Shown here: piece after piece, positions 35,113 to 44,880 of the stretch
Layout: each line of letters begins with the position of its first letter
Position numbering within the stretch: the first letter of the stretch is position 1
Origin: JANMES01 sp038329865
GTDB taxonomy: Bacteria > Planctomycetota > Phycisphaerae > Tepidisphaerales > Tepidisphaeraceae
Assembly: GCA_038329865.1 (NCBI GenBank)
Contig: JBBQNK010000011.1
Coordinates: 35,540 to 99,539 of the forward strand
DNA: 64,000 nucleotides
Direction: 5' to 3'
The notes under the pieces: model-generated
Told to the model about the DNA's origin: nothing
Databases searched by the model: none
The model's input: the letters and a program-made list of their open reading frames with translations, nothing else
Translations under genes and position numbers: made by a program

Positions 35113-35120
35113 GGAGTTTT

Positions 35121-36428
35121 ATGCCCACTCGAATCACCACCAATTCCCAAGCCGCCTTCGCCAAAGCCAAATCTCTCATGCCCGGCGGCGTGAGTTCGCC
35201 GGTGCGGGCGTTCAACGCAGTCGGCGGGAATCCGCTGTTCATTCGCTCCGGCGAAGGGTGTCGCGTGATGGATTTGGACAGCAATGTCTACGTCGATTAC
35301 GTCGGCAGCTACGGGCCGCTGATCGCCGGGCATGCGAACGAGCGCGTGGTCGCCGCCATCAGCAAGGCGGTCGGGCGCGGGACTACGTTTGGCGCTCCAA
35401 CTGAGCCCGAATCGCACCTCGCGGGGATGATCACCTCCGCCCTGCCGTCGATCGAAATGGTGCGCTTCGTCAACAGCGGCACGGAAGCGGCGATGAGCGC
35501 GATCCGCCTCGCCCGCGCGGCCACCGGGCGCGATCTCGTCGTTAAATGCATCGGCTGCTACCACGGCCATGCCGACGGACTGCTCGTCGAGGCCGGCAGC
35601 GGTGCGCTCACGCTCGGGCATCCTTCAAGCCCAGGGATCCCGAAGTCGATCACGTCCAACACGCTGCTCGTGCCGTACAACGATCTACCCGCAGCCAAGT
35701 CGGTGTTTGAAAAGTACAAAGACCAGATCGCCTGCTTCGCCGTCGAGCCGATCGCGGGGAACATGGGCGTCGTCCCGCCGGGCGAGGGTTATCTGCACGG
35801 GTTGCGCGATCTGTGCGACGATCACGGCGCGCTGCTGCTGTTTGATGAAGTGATGACCGGCTTCCGCGTCGCCTGGGGCGGGGCGCAAACGCTTTACCGC
35901 ATTCGGCCGGACATCACGTGCCTCGGCAAAGTCATCGGCGGCGGACTGCCGTGTGCGGCGTACGGGGCTTCGCGCAAGCTGATGGAATTGATCAGCCCCG
36001 TCGGCAGCGTCTACCAGGCCGGCACGCTCAGCGGCAACCCCGCGGCAATGGCGGCGGGCATCGCGACGCTCGAAATCATGCAGGAAGACGGAACTTACGA
36101 TCAACTCGAGCAGCGCAGCGAACGCCTTGCCAACGGACTTGCGTCCGCGGCTACGGACGCGGACGTTCCCGTCGCGATTAATCGCGTGGGAAGCATGATC
36201 GGGCTGTTTTTCGTGCGAAATTCGGGGGATTTAGTGACGAATTACGCCCAAGCCACCGCATGTGATACCGAGCGGTTCGCGCGGTTCTTCAACGCCATGC
36301 TCGACGAAGGCGTTTACCTCGCGCCTAGTATGTTTGAAGCGTGGTTCGTCGGGCTGGCGCACGACGACGAAGCGATCGACCTCACGATCGCCGCCGCGGC
36401 GAAGGCTTTTAAGTTGTGTAGGGCTTGA
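35121..36428 (+). CDS. hemL: Glutamate-1-semialdehyde 2,1-aminomutase
   Basis: 435 residues from ATG 35121; GGAG four nt upstream supports it. It converts glutamate-1-semialdehyde to 5-aminolevulinate for tetrapyrrole synthesis. PLP-dependent class-III fold: the N-terminal MPGGVSSPVRAFNAVGG, GSYGPLIAGHA, FVNSGTEAAMSAIRLARAATGRDLVVK, and the PLP Lys270 in CLGKVIGGGLP. GSVYQAGTLSGNPAAMAAG follows. Length is normal. hemL indicates the C5 pathway. Confidence 0.97.
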   Translation: MPTRITTNSQAAFAKAKSLMPGGVSSPVRAFNAVGGNPLFIRSGEGCRVMDLDSNVYVDYVGSYGPLIAGHANERVVAAISKAVGRGTTFGAPTEPESHLAGMITSALPSIEMVRFVNSGTEAAMSAIRLARAATGRDLVVKCIGCYHGHADGLLVEAGSGALTLGHPSSPGIPKSITSNTLLVPYNDLPAAKSVFEKYKDQIACFAVEPIAGNMGVVPPGEGYLHGLRDLCDDHGALLLFDEVMTGFRVAWGGAQTLYRIRPDITCLGKVIGGGLPCAAYGASRKLMELISPVGSVYQAGTLSGNPAAMAAGIATLEIMQEDGTYDQLEQRSERLANGLASAATDADVPVAINRVGSMIGLFFVRNSGDLVTNYAQATACDTERFARFFNAMLDEGVYLAPSMFEAWFVGLAHDDEAIDLTIAAAAKAFKLCRA

Positions 36429-36432
36429 TTCC

Positions 36433-37752
36433 ATGATCGAAGCATCCACCGACACCTCCGTTGAACGACCGATCGATCGTTTTTTCTCCAGCCATTGGGA
36501 GACGCGCCTGTCGTTCATCGTGAGTTTGATGCGCGATCTGTCGTCGGAAAAAAATCCGCAAAAAGTCGTCGAGCTGTACGGCAGCCGGATGAAGGCGATC
36601 ATCGAGTACGATCTTTCCCTCTCGCTCAGCCGGCGCGATTTGCTCGCGCCTTACTACCGCATCACCCGCAGCAGCACGTGGGACGACAGCATCAACCCAT
36701 GGAAGGAAAAATCCAAGCTCCCGCTCGTCAGCGGTGGAATTCTCGGCGAGCTGATTTACGGCGAAATGCCGGTGATCATCGACGAGCTGGAGATCGCGAC
36801 CGACGACCCGGCCGCGGAATACTTCAAGGGCATGCGCTCGCTCTTTGCCATCCCGATGTATGACCAGGGCAAAACGCTCAACATGGTCATCACCGCCAGC
36901 CGTCACCCGCACTATTACCCGCGCGAGCGCATGCCGGAATTTACCTGGCTGAGCAATCTGTTCGGCAGGTCAACGCACAATCTGGTGCTGACCGAGGAAC
37001 TCCAGCACGCGTACGACGTGGTCGACCGCGAATTAAAAACCGTGGCGGATATTCAGCACTCGTTGTTGCCGACCGAGCTGCCGAAGATTCCGGCGCTCGA
37101 TCTCGCTGCGTATTACTCCACATCTCAGCGCGCCGGCGGCGATTACTACGATTTCTTCCCGCTGGCCGACGGGCGGTGGGGAATTCTCATCGCCGACGTC
37201 TCCGGTCACGGCACGCCGGCGGCGGTGCTGATGGCGGTCACGCATTCCATCGCCCACAGCTACCCCGGCCTTCCGACTCGCCCGGGGCAGATGCTCAACT
37301 TCATCAACAAGCACCTGGCCGCGCGATACACCAACGGCAACGGAACTTTCGTCACCGCCTTCTACGGCATGTACGACCCGGCCACGCGAAAAATCGAGTA
37401 CGCCTGCGCCGGTCACGGCCCGCCGCGGATCAAATCCGGGCTCGATGGTGCGCTCACCTCACTCGATCTCGCTCGCAACCTGCCGCTGGGCATCGATCCC
37501 GATGAGCAGTACGAAGACCAGACCGCCAGCTTCGCCAAAGGCGATATCATCGTCTTCTACACCGACGGCATCACCGAAACCCGCAACGCCGCCGGCGAGC
37601 TCTTCGGCGTGAGCAGGCTCGACCAAGTGCTGCAGGGCAGTTCGCGAGACGCGGACGATCTAATCGAAAAAACGCTGGCGGCCGTCGACGAATTCGGCGG
37701 GTATTTGCCTGCGACGGACGACCGAACGCTGCTGGTGGCGCGGGTGTTGTAA
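36433..37752 (+). CDS. GAF-type sensor with PP2C (SpoIIE/RsbU) phosphatase
   Basis: 439 residues from ATG 36433, four nt after the hemL stop, so co-transcription is likely. Residues 40-200 form a GAF-like sensor (LPLVSGGILGELIYGEMPVIIDELE...MRSLFAIPMYDQGKTLNMVITASR). The C-terminal PP2C phosphatase (about 230-439) has the metal-binding acidic motifs RAGGDYYDFF, LIADVSGHGTPAA and VFYTDGITETRNAAGE. It should dephosphorylate an anti-anti-sigma factor or similar Ser-phosphoprotein in a partner-switching pathway. No partner is encoded nearby. Confidence 0.92.
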   Translation: MIEASTDTSVERPIDRFFSSHWETRLSFIVSLMRDLSSEKNPQKVVELYGSRMKAIIEYDLSLSLSRRDLLAPYYRITRSSTWDDSINPWKEKSKLPLVSGGILGELIYGEMPVIIDELEIATDDPAAEYFKGMRSLFAIPMYDQGKTLNMVITASRHPHYYPRERMPEFTWLSNLFGRSTHNLVLTEELQHAYDVVDRELKTVADIQHSLLPTELPKIPALDLAAYYSTSQRAGGDYYDFFPLADGRWGILIADVSGHGTPAAVLMAVTHSIAHSYPGLPTRPGQMLNFINKHLAARYTNGNGTFVTAFYGMYDPATRKIEYACAGHGPPRIKSGLDGALTSLDLARNLPLGIDPDEQYEDQTASFAKGDIIVFYTDGITETRNAAGELFGVSRLDQVLQGSSRDADDLIEKTLAAVDEFGGYLPATDDRTLLVARVL

Positions 37753-37799
37753 AAGGGGGAAGACGACCGACGCTAAGAAAAGATTGCGCGATGTGATCG

Positions 37800-39410
37800 T
37801 CATTGTTCCGTATCCTTCTGAACATCAATCCCGCGAGGCGGGTCGATCAACGCTTCGTCAGGCGTGGTTTGGCCGAACGAAATGAGTGCGATCGTCACTA
37901 CAAACCCCAGCCCCAGGCCGATGAGGTGGGCCGAGCCGCTGACCTGCGGGGTCATCGCGTCGAAGATCACCTGCAGCACGACGATGAAGCCGATCAGCGG
38001 CAGGCGGCGCTTGGCGACCATTGCGCCGGCGCGCAGCCAGCCGTGCAGAAGGATGGCGCCCATCGCGCCGATCAGGCCCATGATCGCGCCGCTGGCGCCG
38101 ACGAGGTAATCCGCCTCGACGAGTCCCATCCGCATCAGCACCAGCACGCCCGCCACCGCGCCCACGCCGCTGATTGCGTAAATGATCGCGAATCTGACCC
38201 GCCCGACGAACTGCTCGACGAACGGCCCGAGCGCCCGCAGCGCCAGCATGTTCAGCAGGATGTGCGCGATCCCCAGGTGCAGGAAGTTCGCGGTGATGGC
38301 GCGCCACCACCCGCCGCCGGGGTAGGCCGCGCCGAGCTTCAGGAGCGTGTCGGAATTCTCGCTCCCGCCCATGCTGATTTCGAGGAAGAAGACGACGATG
38401 TTCGCGGCGATGATCGTGTACGTGACGGCCGGCCAATTCGCGTAGCCGTGCGGCGCGATGGCGTACGCGCGTTCGTGCCGGCTGTCCTGCTCGGCCTGAT
38501 CGAGCACCCAATCGCCCTGCGGCATAAACACGGCGGGCGGCGGCGGGTTTTCCAGGATTTGCGCAGCGGCGATGGCGATCCCGCGCTCGGGCGACTGCGC
38601 GAGCAGCGCCATCTTTGCCGCCGCCGATTCCGTCCGCCCCGCCGCCCATTCCGCCCGCGCGAGCCAGAACCGCCGGCGGTCGCGCGACAGGCCGCGGAAG
38701 AAATGGTCGAGCAGTTCATCCAGCGCCGCCGTCCGCCCGGCGTAGGCGAGCACCATCCACCGCGCCATCGCGCGAACATTGGAGAACGCCTCGGAGCTGA
38801 AGGTGAGCCGGCATTGCTCGTACACCTGCAGCATCGAGTCGATCTGATTCAGCTCGCCCAGCGCCCGCAGGTAGAGCGGGACGAGCGCGCTGGACTGCGT
38901 GAGCCCACGCAACCGCGACGCCGTCTGCGCGACTTCCGCCACGCCCACCCAGTCGCGCTTGAGCCGGTGGAGTTGGATTTCCGCCGTCGGGCCGATCGGC
39001 GGTTTGAGCGTCCGAAGGAACTCGAACTCGCGCTCCGCCGCCGCGTCTTCGCCGCGATCTAGCAGCGCGTTGGCGCGATACAGGCGCGGGAGATACCACC
39101 ATCCATCCAGCGGGTGGAGAAGGCGCGCCGCCATTGCCCAGCGGGCCGCGGTGTCGTATTGCATGGAAGCCGACGCCCGCGTCACGCGGCGATACAAAAT
39201 CGCCGGCGCCAGCACCAGCGCCGCCCACACGATTCCCCCTGCGAAGCCCGCCACTTCAGGGTTGATCAACCATGCCACCCCAATGGTCACAAGCACCAGT
39301 GCGCTCACCCCGATGAACCCCCACTGCCGCAGCGGGCTGCGGACCATCCGCACGATCGCAATCGCCGACGACAGGCCCGCGATCCAGAAGAGGAGGGAGT
39401 TCCATTCCAT
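37800..39410 (-). CDS. Rhomboid-family intramembrane protease with TPR-like extension
   Basis: 536 residues. Residues 1-75 hold three or so membrane helices. About 80-300 is an Ala-rich helical, TPR-like region (RLYRANALLDRGEDAAAEREFEFLRTL and following), and 340-520 is the rhomboid domain. The serine is in YLVGASGAIMGLIGA, the His in SAHLIGLGLGF, and HLGIAHILLNMLALRALGPFVE is also typical. The catalytic domain is thus at the C-terminus and the rest is probably a regulatory or substrate-binding part. It is convergent with the phosphatase gene. Confidence 0.88.
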   Translation of the reverse strand: MEWNSLLFWIAGLSSAIAIVRMVRSPLRQWGFIGVSALVLVTIGVAWLINPEVAGFAGGIVWAALVLAPAILYRRVTRASASMQYDTAARWAMAARLLHPLDGWWYLPRLYRANALLDRGEDAAAEREFEFLRTLKPPIGPTAEIQLHRLKRDWVGVAEVAQTASRLRGLTQSSALVPLYLRALGELNQIDSMLQVYEQCRLTFSSEAFSNVRAMARWMVLAYAGRTAALDELLDHFFRGLSRDRRRFWLARAEWAAGRTESAAAKMALLAQSPERGIAIAAAQILENPPPPAVFMPQGDWVLDQAEQDSRHERAYAIAPHGYANWPAVTYTIIAANIVVFFLEISMGGSENSDTLLKLGAAYPGGGWWRAITANFLHLGIAHILLNMLALRALGPFVEQFVGRVRFAIIYAISGVGAVAGVLVLMRMGLVEADYLVGASGAIMGLIGAMGAILLHGWLRAGAMVAKRRLPLIGFIVVLQVIFDAMTPQVSGSAHLIGLGLGFVVTIALISFGQTTPDEALIDPPRGIDVQKDTEQ

Positions 39411-39573
39411 GAGCCGAGGAGCTTACTGGCGGGAGGATTTTCTGGGTAGGTGATCGCCCGAAACGCCGAATCGTCAGAGCCCCGAATCCGGCATTTTCTC
39501 GCATTCGCCTCGCTGTTTGCCCAACTTACCTAAACCTTGATAACTTAGTGGATCATTTACTCGTTAAATCGAT

Positions 39574-39604
39574 TGACAACCCGCGCCCATCAATTTATTT
39601 AATA
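39574..39604 (+). promoter_or_regulatory. Promoter-like sequence for PEP-CTERM protein gene
   Basis: TTGACA (39574-39579) with TTTAAT (39599-39604) at 19 bp, in an A+T-rich patch. A leader of about 110 nt would precede the GTG at 39725. Confidence 0.4.
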
Positions 39605-39724
39605 CATGGCAGTGCAATTCACCAAGATTTATTTGGTCATTTCAAGTGGACGGGTTGCAAGACTGAATGCGGGGATGGCGATTTTTGGGGCCAACGGAAA
39701 TGCTGGTCCGCTACGGAGGTTTTG

Positions 39725-41617
39725 GTGTCGAGATCTATCACCGCATTGGTAGCACTTGTTGTCTTCGTTGCTTACGGCCTTACGCTGCAGGCCGCCAACG
39801 CCACTACTTATTACTGGAATACCACGACCACAACCAGCATGACTTTAGGGTCGGCCTGGAGTACTGATCCGGACACCGGCGGTACGACCGGCACCGCCCC
39901 GGGCGTGAACGATACCGCCGTCTTCAATCAGAGTTCCGTGATTGGTAACCTGACCGCGACGACGGTGGGCTTCCCATCGGTCAAAGGGATTATCATCAAC
40001 AACACTGGAACGACACTCATCGATCCAACGAGCAGTAACACGCGCACGATCACGATCGGATCGCTCGGACTGACGATCAATGCCGGCGCGGGCACAGTTA
40101 CTTTTGGCGCCAGCTCGCGACCGCAAATCACCCTCATCTCGGGTAATCAGTCTTGGGCGAATAAAGGTGACAATGCGCTGAATCTGTCGAACGTTACGAA
40201 CGGCGCCGCGACTCCATATCTTGGCAACAGCAGCGCCGTTTCGGCGGCTACTTTGACATTCGCAAGTAGCGGTACGGGGAATACGACAATAGGCGCACTG
40301 GTCCGAGACAACTCGACCGACGCAACAGCCGGTGCACTTTCGTTCATCATCAACACGACGAGTACGGGAGTCACCTCCTTCAGCAACAGCCTCAATAAGT
40401 TCTCGGGCGGCGTGCAGATCTCGGGCGGAATCGCGGCGGCCACTTCTGGAACCTCGGCCGTCTCCGCAACCAACGGCGTGTTCGGTAGCGGAGCCACGCT
40501 GATCAACGGCGGCCAGCTGAACGTGACCGCCGCCAACGCCCTGCTCGGCTCGTCGACCGTCTCGATGTCGAGCGGCGAACTCCGCGCCTCGGCAGCAACC
40601 GCGCTGGTCACCGCGACGTCGTCCCTCGCGATCAGCGGCGGAACGCTTCGCGGTTTCAACGCGACCGACACCGATTACAGCGGCGGGACCATCAACATCA
40701 CCGGCAACACCACCATGATCAATGACCGCAGCGCTTCCGGCGCCACGAGCGTAAACCAGACTTTCGCGTCGGCCCTTGCCGTGGGCGGCAGTCAGTTGGA
40801 CGTCACCAGCAACAACTACACCGGCGGGACGGCCACAGCTTCCTTCGGCGCCGGCACGCTTACCGGGAACGGCATTCTGAATGTCACGAATACCTCGGCT
40901 GCGACGGTCCTGTCGCTGACAAGCCTAGGTGTGAGCGGCACGGGTAACGCGATCGCCGCCGGCACGGGCAGCGTCTCGGTATCCGGCGCTACGACGATCG
41001 GCACAGGCACGCTCCTGGTAAACGGTAATCTCACCGCCACCAGCGGCGTGACGGCGAATACCCTGGGCACCCTCGGCGGCGGCGGCGTCATCACTGGAGC
41101 GGTCACCGTCAACGGCACAATTGCCCCCGGCAACGCTGCTGCCGGCTCGCTGGAAATCGGCGGAAATCTTACCCTGGACCCTGCCTCGACCAGCCAGATC
41201 GAACTCGGCGGCACGGCATTCACCCTGAACGGAACAGAAAATTACGACCGCATTAAGCTGACCGCCGCCTCACCGACGGTGGCCATCGACGGAACCCTGA
41301 GCGTCTCTTTGATCAATTCCTTTACACTGTCCGATGGCGACACCTTCGGGATTCTACAACTCGAAGACGGGGCCATCCGCGCCGGCACGTTCAATGGTCT
41401 TACCACCGACGGCTCAGAAGTAGCGGCCTTTGGTGATATCTCACTGCGAATCACTTACTCGGGCAATTTCGGCGACAGCGGAGTTGTGAGCACGACCGGC
41501 GGAAATGACGTCGTACTCTATGCAGTCTCGGTTGTTCCGGAACCGGCGTCCCTGGGCCTGACGAGCCTCGCCGCCCTAGGCCTCCTGTCGCGCCGGCGCC
41601 GCCCGAGCGTCGCATAA
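39725..41617 (+). CDS. PEP-CTERM surface protein with autotransporter-type beta repeats
   Basis: 630 residues from a GTG at 39725, which has GGAGG five nt upstream. Upstream in-frame sequence overlaps the promoter. The signal peptide is (M)SRSITALVALVVFVAYGLTLQAANA. The body is built of Gly/Thr/Asn/Ser-rich parallel-beta repeats (GGVQISGGIAAATSGTSAVSATNGVFGSG and LNVTAANALLGSSTVSMSSGEL), as in autotransporter-associated repeat proteins. The C-terminus VVPEPASLGLTSLAALGLLSRRRR is a PEP-CTERM sorting signal: VPEP, hydrophobic helix, Arg cluster. It is an exported surface or exopolysaccharide-associated adhesin. The exosortase lies elsewhere. Confidence 0.92.
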   Translation: MSRSITALVALVVFVAYGLTLQAANATTYYWNTTTTTSMTLGSAWSTDPDTGGTTGTAPGVNDTAVFNQSSVIGNLTATTVGFPSVKGIIINNTGTTLIDPTSSNTRTITIGSLGLTINAGAGTVTFGASSRPQITLISGNQSWANKGDNALNLSNVTNGAATPYLGNSSAVSAATLTFASSGTGNTTIGALVRDNSTDATAGALSFIINTTSTGVTSFSNSLNKFSGGVQISGGIAAATSGTSAVSATNGVFGSGATLINGGQLNVTAANALLGSSTVSMSSGELRASAATALVTATSSLAISGGTLRGFNATDTDYSGGTINITGNTTMINDRSASGATSVNQTFASALAVGGSQLDVTSNNYTGGTATASFGAGTLTGNGILNVTNTSAATVLSLTSLGVSGTGNAIAAGTGSVSVSGATTIGTGTLLVNGNLTATSGVTANTLGTLGGGGVITGAVTVNGTIAPGNAAAGSLEIGGNLTLDPASTSQIELGGTAFTLNGTENYDRIKLTAASPTVAIDGTLSVSLINSFTLSDGDTFGILQLEDGAIRAGTFNGLTTDGSEVAAFGDISLRITYSGNFGDSGVVSTTGGNDVVLYAVSVVPEPASLGLTSLAALGLLSRRRRPSVA

Positions 41618-41875
41618 ACTAATCCGAATGTTGACTTCTAAGGGGGCAAGGGGAATTCATCATTCCCCCCCCCCGTTGTACCTTTCGTACCTGTTTTTGC
41701 CCCATTTCGTACCTTTTTTACTCGATTTGGACACCTTGGGTCACCTTCGGTCACCCATTGAATCGGCCCAAGCGCTCGCCGGGCCTGGGGTGGGGAACGA
41801 GGCACTTTGGTGAAGAAAAGATAGTGCTGAGGAATTCTAAAATCGGCACTCGCCAATCGGCAATCCTCCGCCAGT
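41618..41875. other. Intergenic region with pyrimidine-rich GTACC/GTCACC repeats
   Basis: No gene is visible between the PEP-CTERM stop and the prfB promoter boxes. The sequence holds imperfect direct repeats CGTACCT-TT (41682-41720) and GGTCACC (41740-41755), and an AATCGGC-type heptamer (AAATCGGCACTCGCCAATCGGCAATC, 41840-41865, given here as units) that resembles the repeat elements. Confidence 0.4.
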
Positions 41876-41904
41876 TTGATGCCCACTCCCAATTCTGTTA
41901 CGGT
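41876..41904 (+). promoter_or_regulatory. Promoter-like boxes for prfB, leaderless spacing
   Basis: TTGATG (41876-41881), 17-nt spacer, TACGGT (41899-41904), then 7 nt to the prfB ATG at 41912. No Shine-Dalgarno is present. Confidence 0.5.
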
Positions 41905-41911
41905 CACCCGC

Positions 41912-43028
41912 ATGACGCACGAGAATCTTTCCAAATCAATCCAAGACCTCTCGGCCCGGATGATCGATATCCGGGACTCTCTTTGACCTGCCTCGCAAAA
42001 TCGAACGTCGAAAAGAATTAGAAAGCAAGATGGGCGAGCCGGGGTTCTGGGATCACCAGGAGACGGCTAAGGGCGTTGTCGCGGAAGCGAAGATCCTCAA
42101 GGCCGTCATCGATCCGGTCGACGCGATGATGCGCGGGATCGACGACGTGCGGGCGCTCTACGAACTCGGCACGGAGGCGGGCGACGCGGCTTCGCTGGAA
42201 GAGGCGGACCAGATGCTGGCCGACCTGGAGAAGCGCGGCGAGAAGGTGGAGCTTCAATCGCTCCTCGACGGCAAGAACGATGCGAAGAACTGCTTCGTGC
42301 AGATTCATGCAGGGGCCGGCGGCACTGAAGCGCAGGACTGGGCGGAGATGCTCCTGCGGATGTACCTCTACTATTTTGAAAAGCGCGGCTGGGACGTCAG
42401 CGAGACGGACCGACAATGGGGCGAGCAGGCGGGGATCAAGTCGGTCACGCTGCTGGTGAAAGGGGACTACGCGTACGGCTACATGCGGGCCGAGGCGGGC
42501 GTGCACCGGCTGGTGCGGCCGTCGCCGTTCAATGCCCAGGGGAAGCGGCAGACGAGTTTCGCCTCGGTCGATGCGGTGCCCGACTTTGAGGAGGACGATA
42601 CGGATTTCGTCATCCCGGAGATCGATCTGGACATCGTGGCGTTCGTGCGGTCGAGCGGGCCGGGCGGGCAGAACGTGAACAAGGTGGCGTCGGCGGTTCG
42701 GATTACGCACAAGCCGACGGGACTGCAGGTGACGTGCTCGGTCGAGCGCAGCCAGCAACAGAACAAGCGGCTAGCGATCGCGTTGCTCACGGGCCGGCTG
42801 GAGATGATGGAGCAGGCCAAGCGCGACGACGAGCTGAAAAAGCTCTACGGCGAGAAGGGCGCGATCGCCTGGGGCAACCAGATTCGGTCGTACGTGTTGG
42901 ACGATCGCCGGGTGAAGGATCACCGGACGAATGTCGAGACGAGCAACGTTGAAAGCGTGCTCGACCGTGGCGAACTGGATCAGTTCATCGATGCTGAACT
43001 TCGACGGCGCAAGACCGCCAAGAAGTAA
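41912..43028 (+). CDS. prfB: Peptide chain release factor 2 (programmed +1 frameshift)
   Basis: 371 residues when the two frames are joined. RF2 ends translation at UGA and UAA. Frame 1 runs from ATG 41912 for 24 codons (MTHENLSKSIQDLSARMIDI...) to the site CTT TGA C at 41981-41987. Reading then slips +1 over the T and continues with DLPRKIERRKELESKMGEPG. This is the classic RF2 autoregulatory frameshift at an in-frame UGA. A C/G-rich ATCCGGGA lies before the site in place of a strong internal Shine-Dalgarno. SPF tripeptide anticodon (RPSPFNAQGKR) and GGQ (RSSGPGGQNVNK) motifs are intact. The transcript may be leaderless. Confidence 0.97.
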
Positions 43029-43279
43029 TTGATTTTCAAACGGGGATGCGAGGGATCGGAGGTCCCTGCTTTTCCAAGCCCGAAACCCAACCCTCACTCC
43101 TACAATCAGTTACAGATTAGTTACAGATCACCCGGTTGAACGTCCGATAAATACAAATGTCCGAAAAGCCGTGCGGGATCGCGAGAAATATTGGAACTCT
43201 GGGTGGATTTCCATAGACTCATAGCGAAAAGTCGCGCCCTGCTTGGTCGTACCACGGGACGCGACGGAGATGTATCGAA

Positions 43280-44170
43280 ATGATTGTTGATTGTCATACC
43301 CACATCTGGCAGAGCCCCGAGCAACTCGGTCAGATGGACCTCGGCGAACTCCCCCGCAGCAACCGCCCGCGGCCGGCGCGGATTTCCGTCGGCAAGGGCC
43401 AATGGCGGACGGTTCCCGCTGCCGATCCGGAGCACCACTGGGCGCATTCCGGGCCGGTCGATAAATCAATCGTCCTCGGCTTCAAGAGCCGCTACCTGCG
43501 GGCGGAAATCCCCAACAGCTTCGTGGCCGAATACGTCAAGCGCTACCCGGCGAAGCTGATCGGCTTTGCCGGCATCGACCCGACCGAACGCGGCGCCGCG
43601 GCGGAACTCAAGCTCGCCAAAAACGACCTTCACCTGCACGGCGTGACGCTTTCGCCGGCCAACCAGGACTTCCACCCCACCGACAGCCGGGCGATGGCGG
43701 TCTATGAGATGGCCGAGGAACTCGGCATGCCGGTGCTGATCCACCCCAGCGGCCCGTTCATGGAGCAGAGCAAGCTCGAATACAGCCGCCCGTACCTTCT
43801 CGATGAAGTCGCAAGAACCTTCCCGAAGCTGCGAATCGTGATCGCGCAGCTCGGCCATCCGTTCATCGAAGAGACCATCGCCCTGCTCGGCAAGCACCCG
43901 AATGTATATGCTGACGTCAGCGGAATGCTCAGCCGCCCGTGGCAGGCGTATAACGCTTTAGTTGCGGTGCACCAGTACCAGGTGATTGACAAACTGCTCT
44001 TCGGCAGCGACTTTCCCTACACCGACGCGGCCGATTGCATTGAGGCGCTGTATAGCATCAACCAGATCGCCCAAGGCACGAACATGCCGCTGATCCCGCG
44101 AGAGGCGCTGCGGGGAATCGTCGAGCGCGACACGCTGGCACTTCTGGGTTTGGATAACACGACGCGTTAA
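43280..44170 (+). CDS. Amidohydrolase-2 family metal-dependent hydrolase
   Basis: 296 residues of TIM-barrel fold. The metal ligands start with HTH in MIVDCHTHIW, and later conserved blocks are HGVTLSPANQDFHPTDSRAMAVYEMAEELGMPVLIHPSG, RIVIAQLGHPFIEETIALL and KLLFGSDFPYTDAADCIEAL (metal-binding Asp). Family members act on aromatic or dicarboxylic acids or lactones; the substrate is unknown. Upstream 250 bp contain no clear promoter, but GGAG lies before the ATG. Confidence 0.88.
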   Translation: MIVDCHTHIWQSPEQLGQMDLGELPRSNRPRPARISVGKGQWRTVPAADPEHHWAHSGPVDKSIVLGFKSRYLRAEIPNSFVAEYVKRYPAKLIGFAGIDPTERGAAAELKLAKNDLHLHGVTLSPANQDFHPTDSRAMAVYEMAEELGMPVLIHPSGPFMEQSKLEYSRPYLLDEVARTFPKLRIVIAQLGHPFIEETIALLGKHPNVYADVSGMLSRPWQAYNALVAVHQYQVIDKLLFGSDFPYTDAADCIEALYSINQIAQGTNMPLIPREALRGIVERDTLALLGLDNTTR

Positions 44171-44182
44171 GAACGAGGAAAG

Positions 44183-44866
44183 TTGATTCGATCCATCCGA
44201 AAAATTCCTCGACTTGTCGGTGGGCCCGTTTCAGCGGGTAGCGTGATCGCATTGTTCCTGGGAGCGACGCTTCTCCTCACAGGTTGCAGCACGCGCCCCA
44301 CGCTCACCGTCGCATCACCGGAAAACAAGCTCACGTTCAAGCAGACGTTCACGCAGGTTTACGCGACGCGCAGTGTCGACGGCGATTACGACATCGTGCT
44401 GCTCGATGACCCGATCGACGATGCCGACGTTCCCGCCCCCGGCAAGCCGCTCGTCGCCCGGCCGGTTCGGCCGCTCAAGCACATGGTGCACATTCACGTA
44501 ATGTGGGCACCGATGATCGGCGACCGCGGCGACCATCCGTCGTCCACCAACGCCGCCATCAACTGGTACGTGTGGGGCGACTCCAACGGCGACTTGATGC
44601 ACTACGGCGGCGCAGGCTTCGTGAAGATCTACGCCGGCGACGACTCGGCCGACTTCCGCATCAGCAACACAACCCTCAAACTCAAGAGCAGCCGCGGGCA
44701 GATGACCGACCCGGTCGGCATCGCTCAGCTCAGCGGAAAGTTTTCCGCGCCGCTGAACGAGATGCGCGTGAAGGAACTGCTGGCCCAGCTCGGCGAAGAC
44801 TCCAACAGCCCGAAGATCACCCGCCTTGATCTCGACTCGCCGCCCGCCCGATCCGTCGAACCGTAA
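44183..44866 (+). CDS. Hypothetical lipoprotein
   Basis: 227 residues from a TTG start at 44183, supported by GAGG four nt upstream. Lipobox LLLTGC (ALFLGATLLLTGCSTRP) makes it a lipid-anchored protein. The mature part is mixed strand/helix (FTQVYATRSVDGDYDIVLLDDP, HIHVMWAPMIGDRG, NAAINWYVWGDSNGDLMHYGGAGFVKIYAGD). I do not recognise the family. In the N-terminus CCCGTTTCAGCGGG (44225-44238) is a variant of the GTCCCGCTTCAGCGGGAC palindrome. It is in the same orientation as the amidohydrolase and GNAT genes, with gaps of 12 and 14 bp, so likely an operon. Confidence 0.7.
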   Translation: MIRSIRKIPRLVGGPVSAGSVIALFLGATLLLTGCSTRPTLTVASPENKLTFKQTFTQVYATRSVDGDYDIVLLDDPIDDADVPAPGKPLVARPVRPLKHMVHIHVMWAPMIGDRGDHPSSTNAAINWYVWGDSNGDLMHYGGAGFVKIYAGDDSADFRISNTTLKLKSSRGQMTDPVGIAQLSGKFSAPLNEMRVKELLAQLGEDSNSPKITRLDLDSPPARSVEP

Positions 44867-44880
44867 AGCGAAAAAAAAGC

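Noticed and set aside
39548..39724. Upstream extension of the PEP-CTERM gene
   Set aside because: It overlaps the promoter and precedes a good signal peptide that starts at the GTG with GGAGG.
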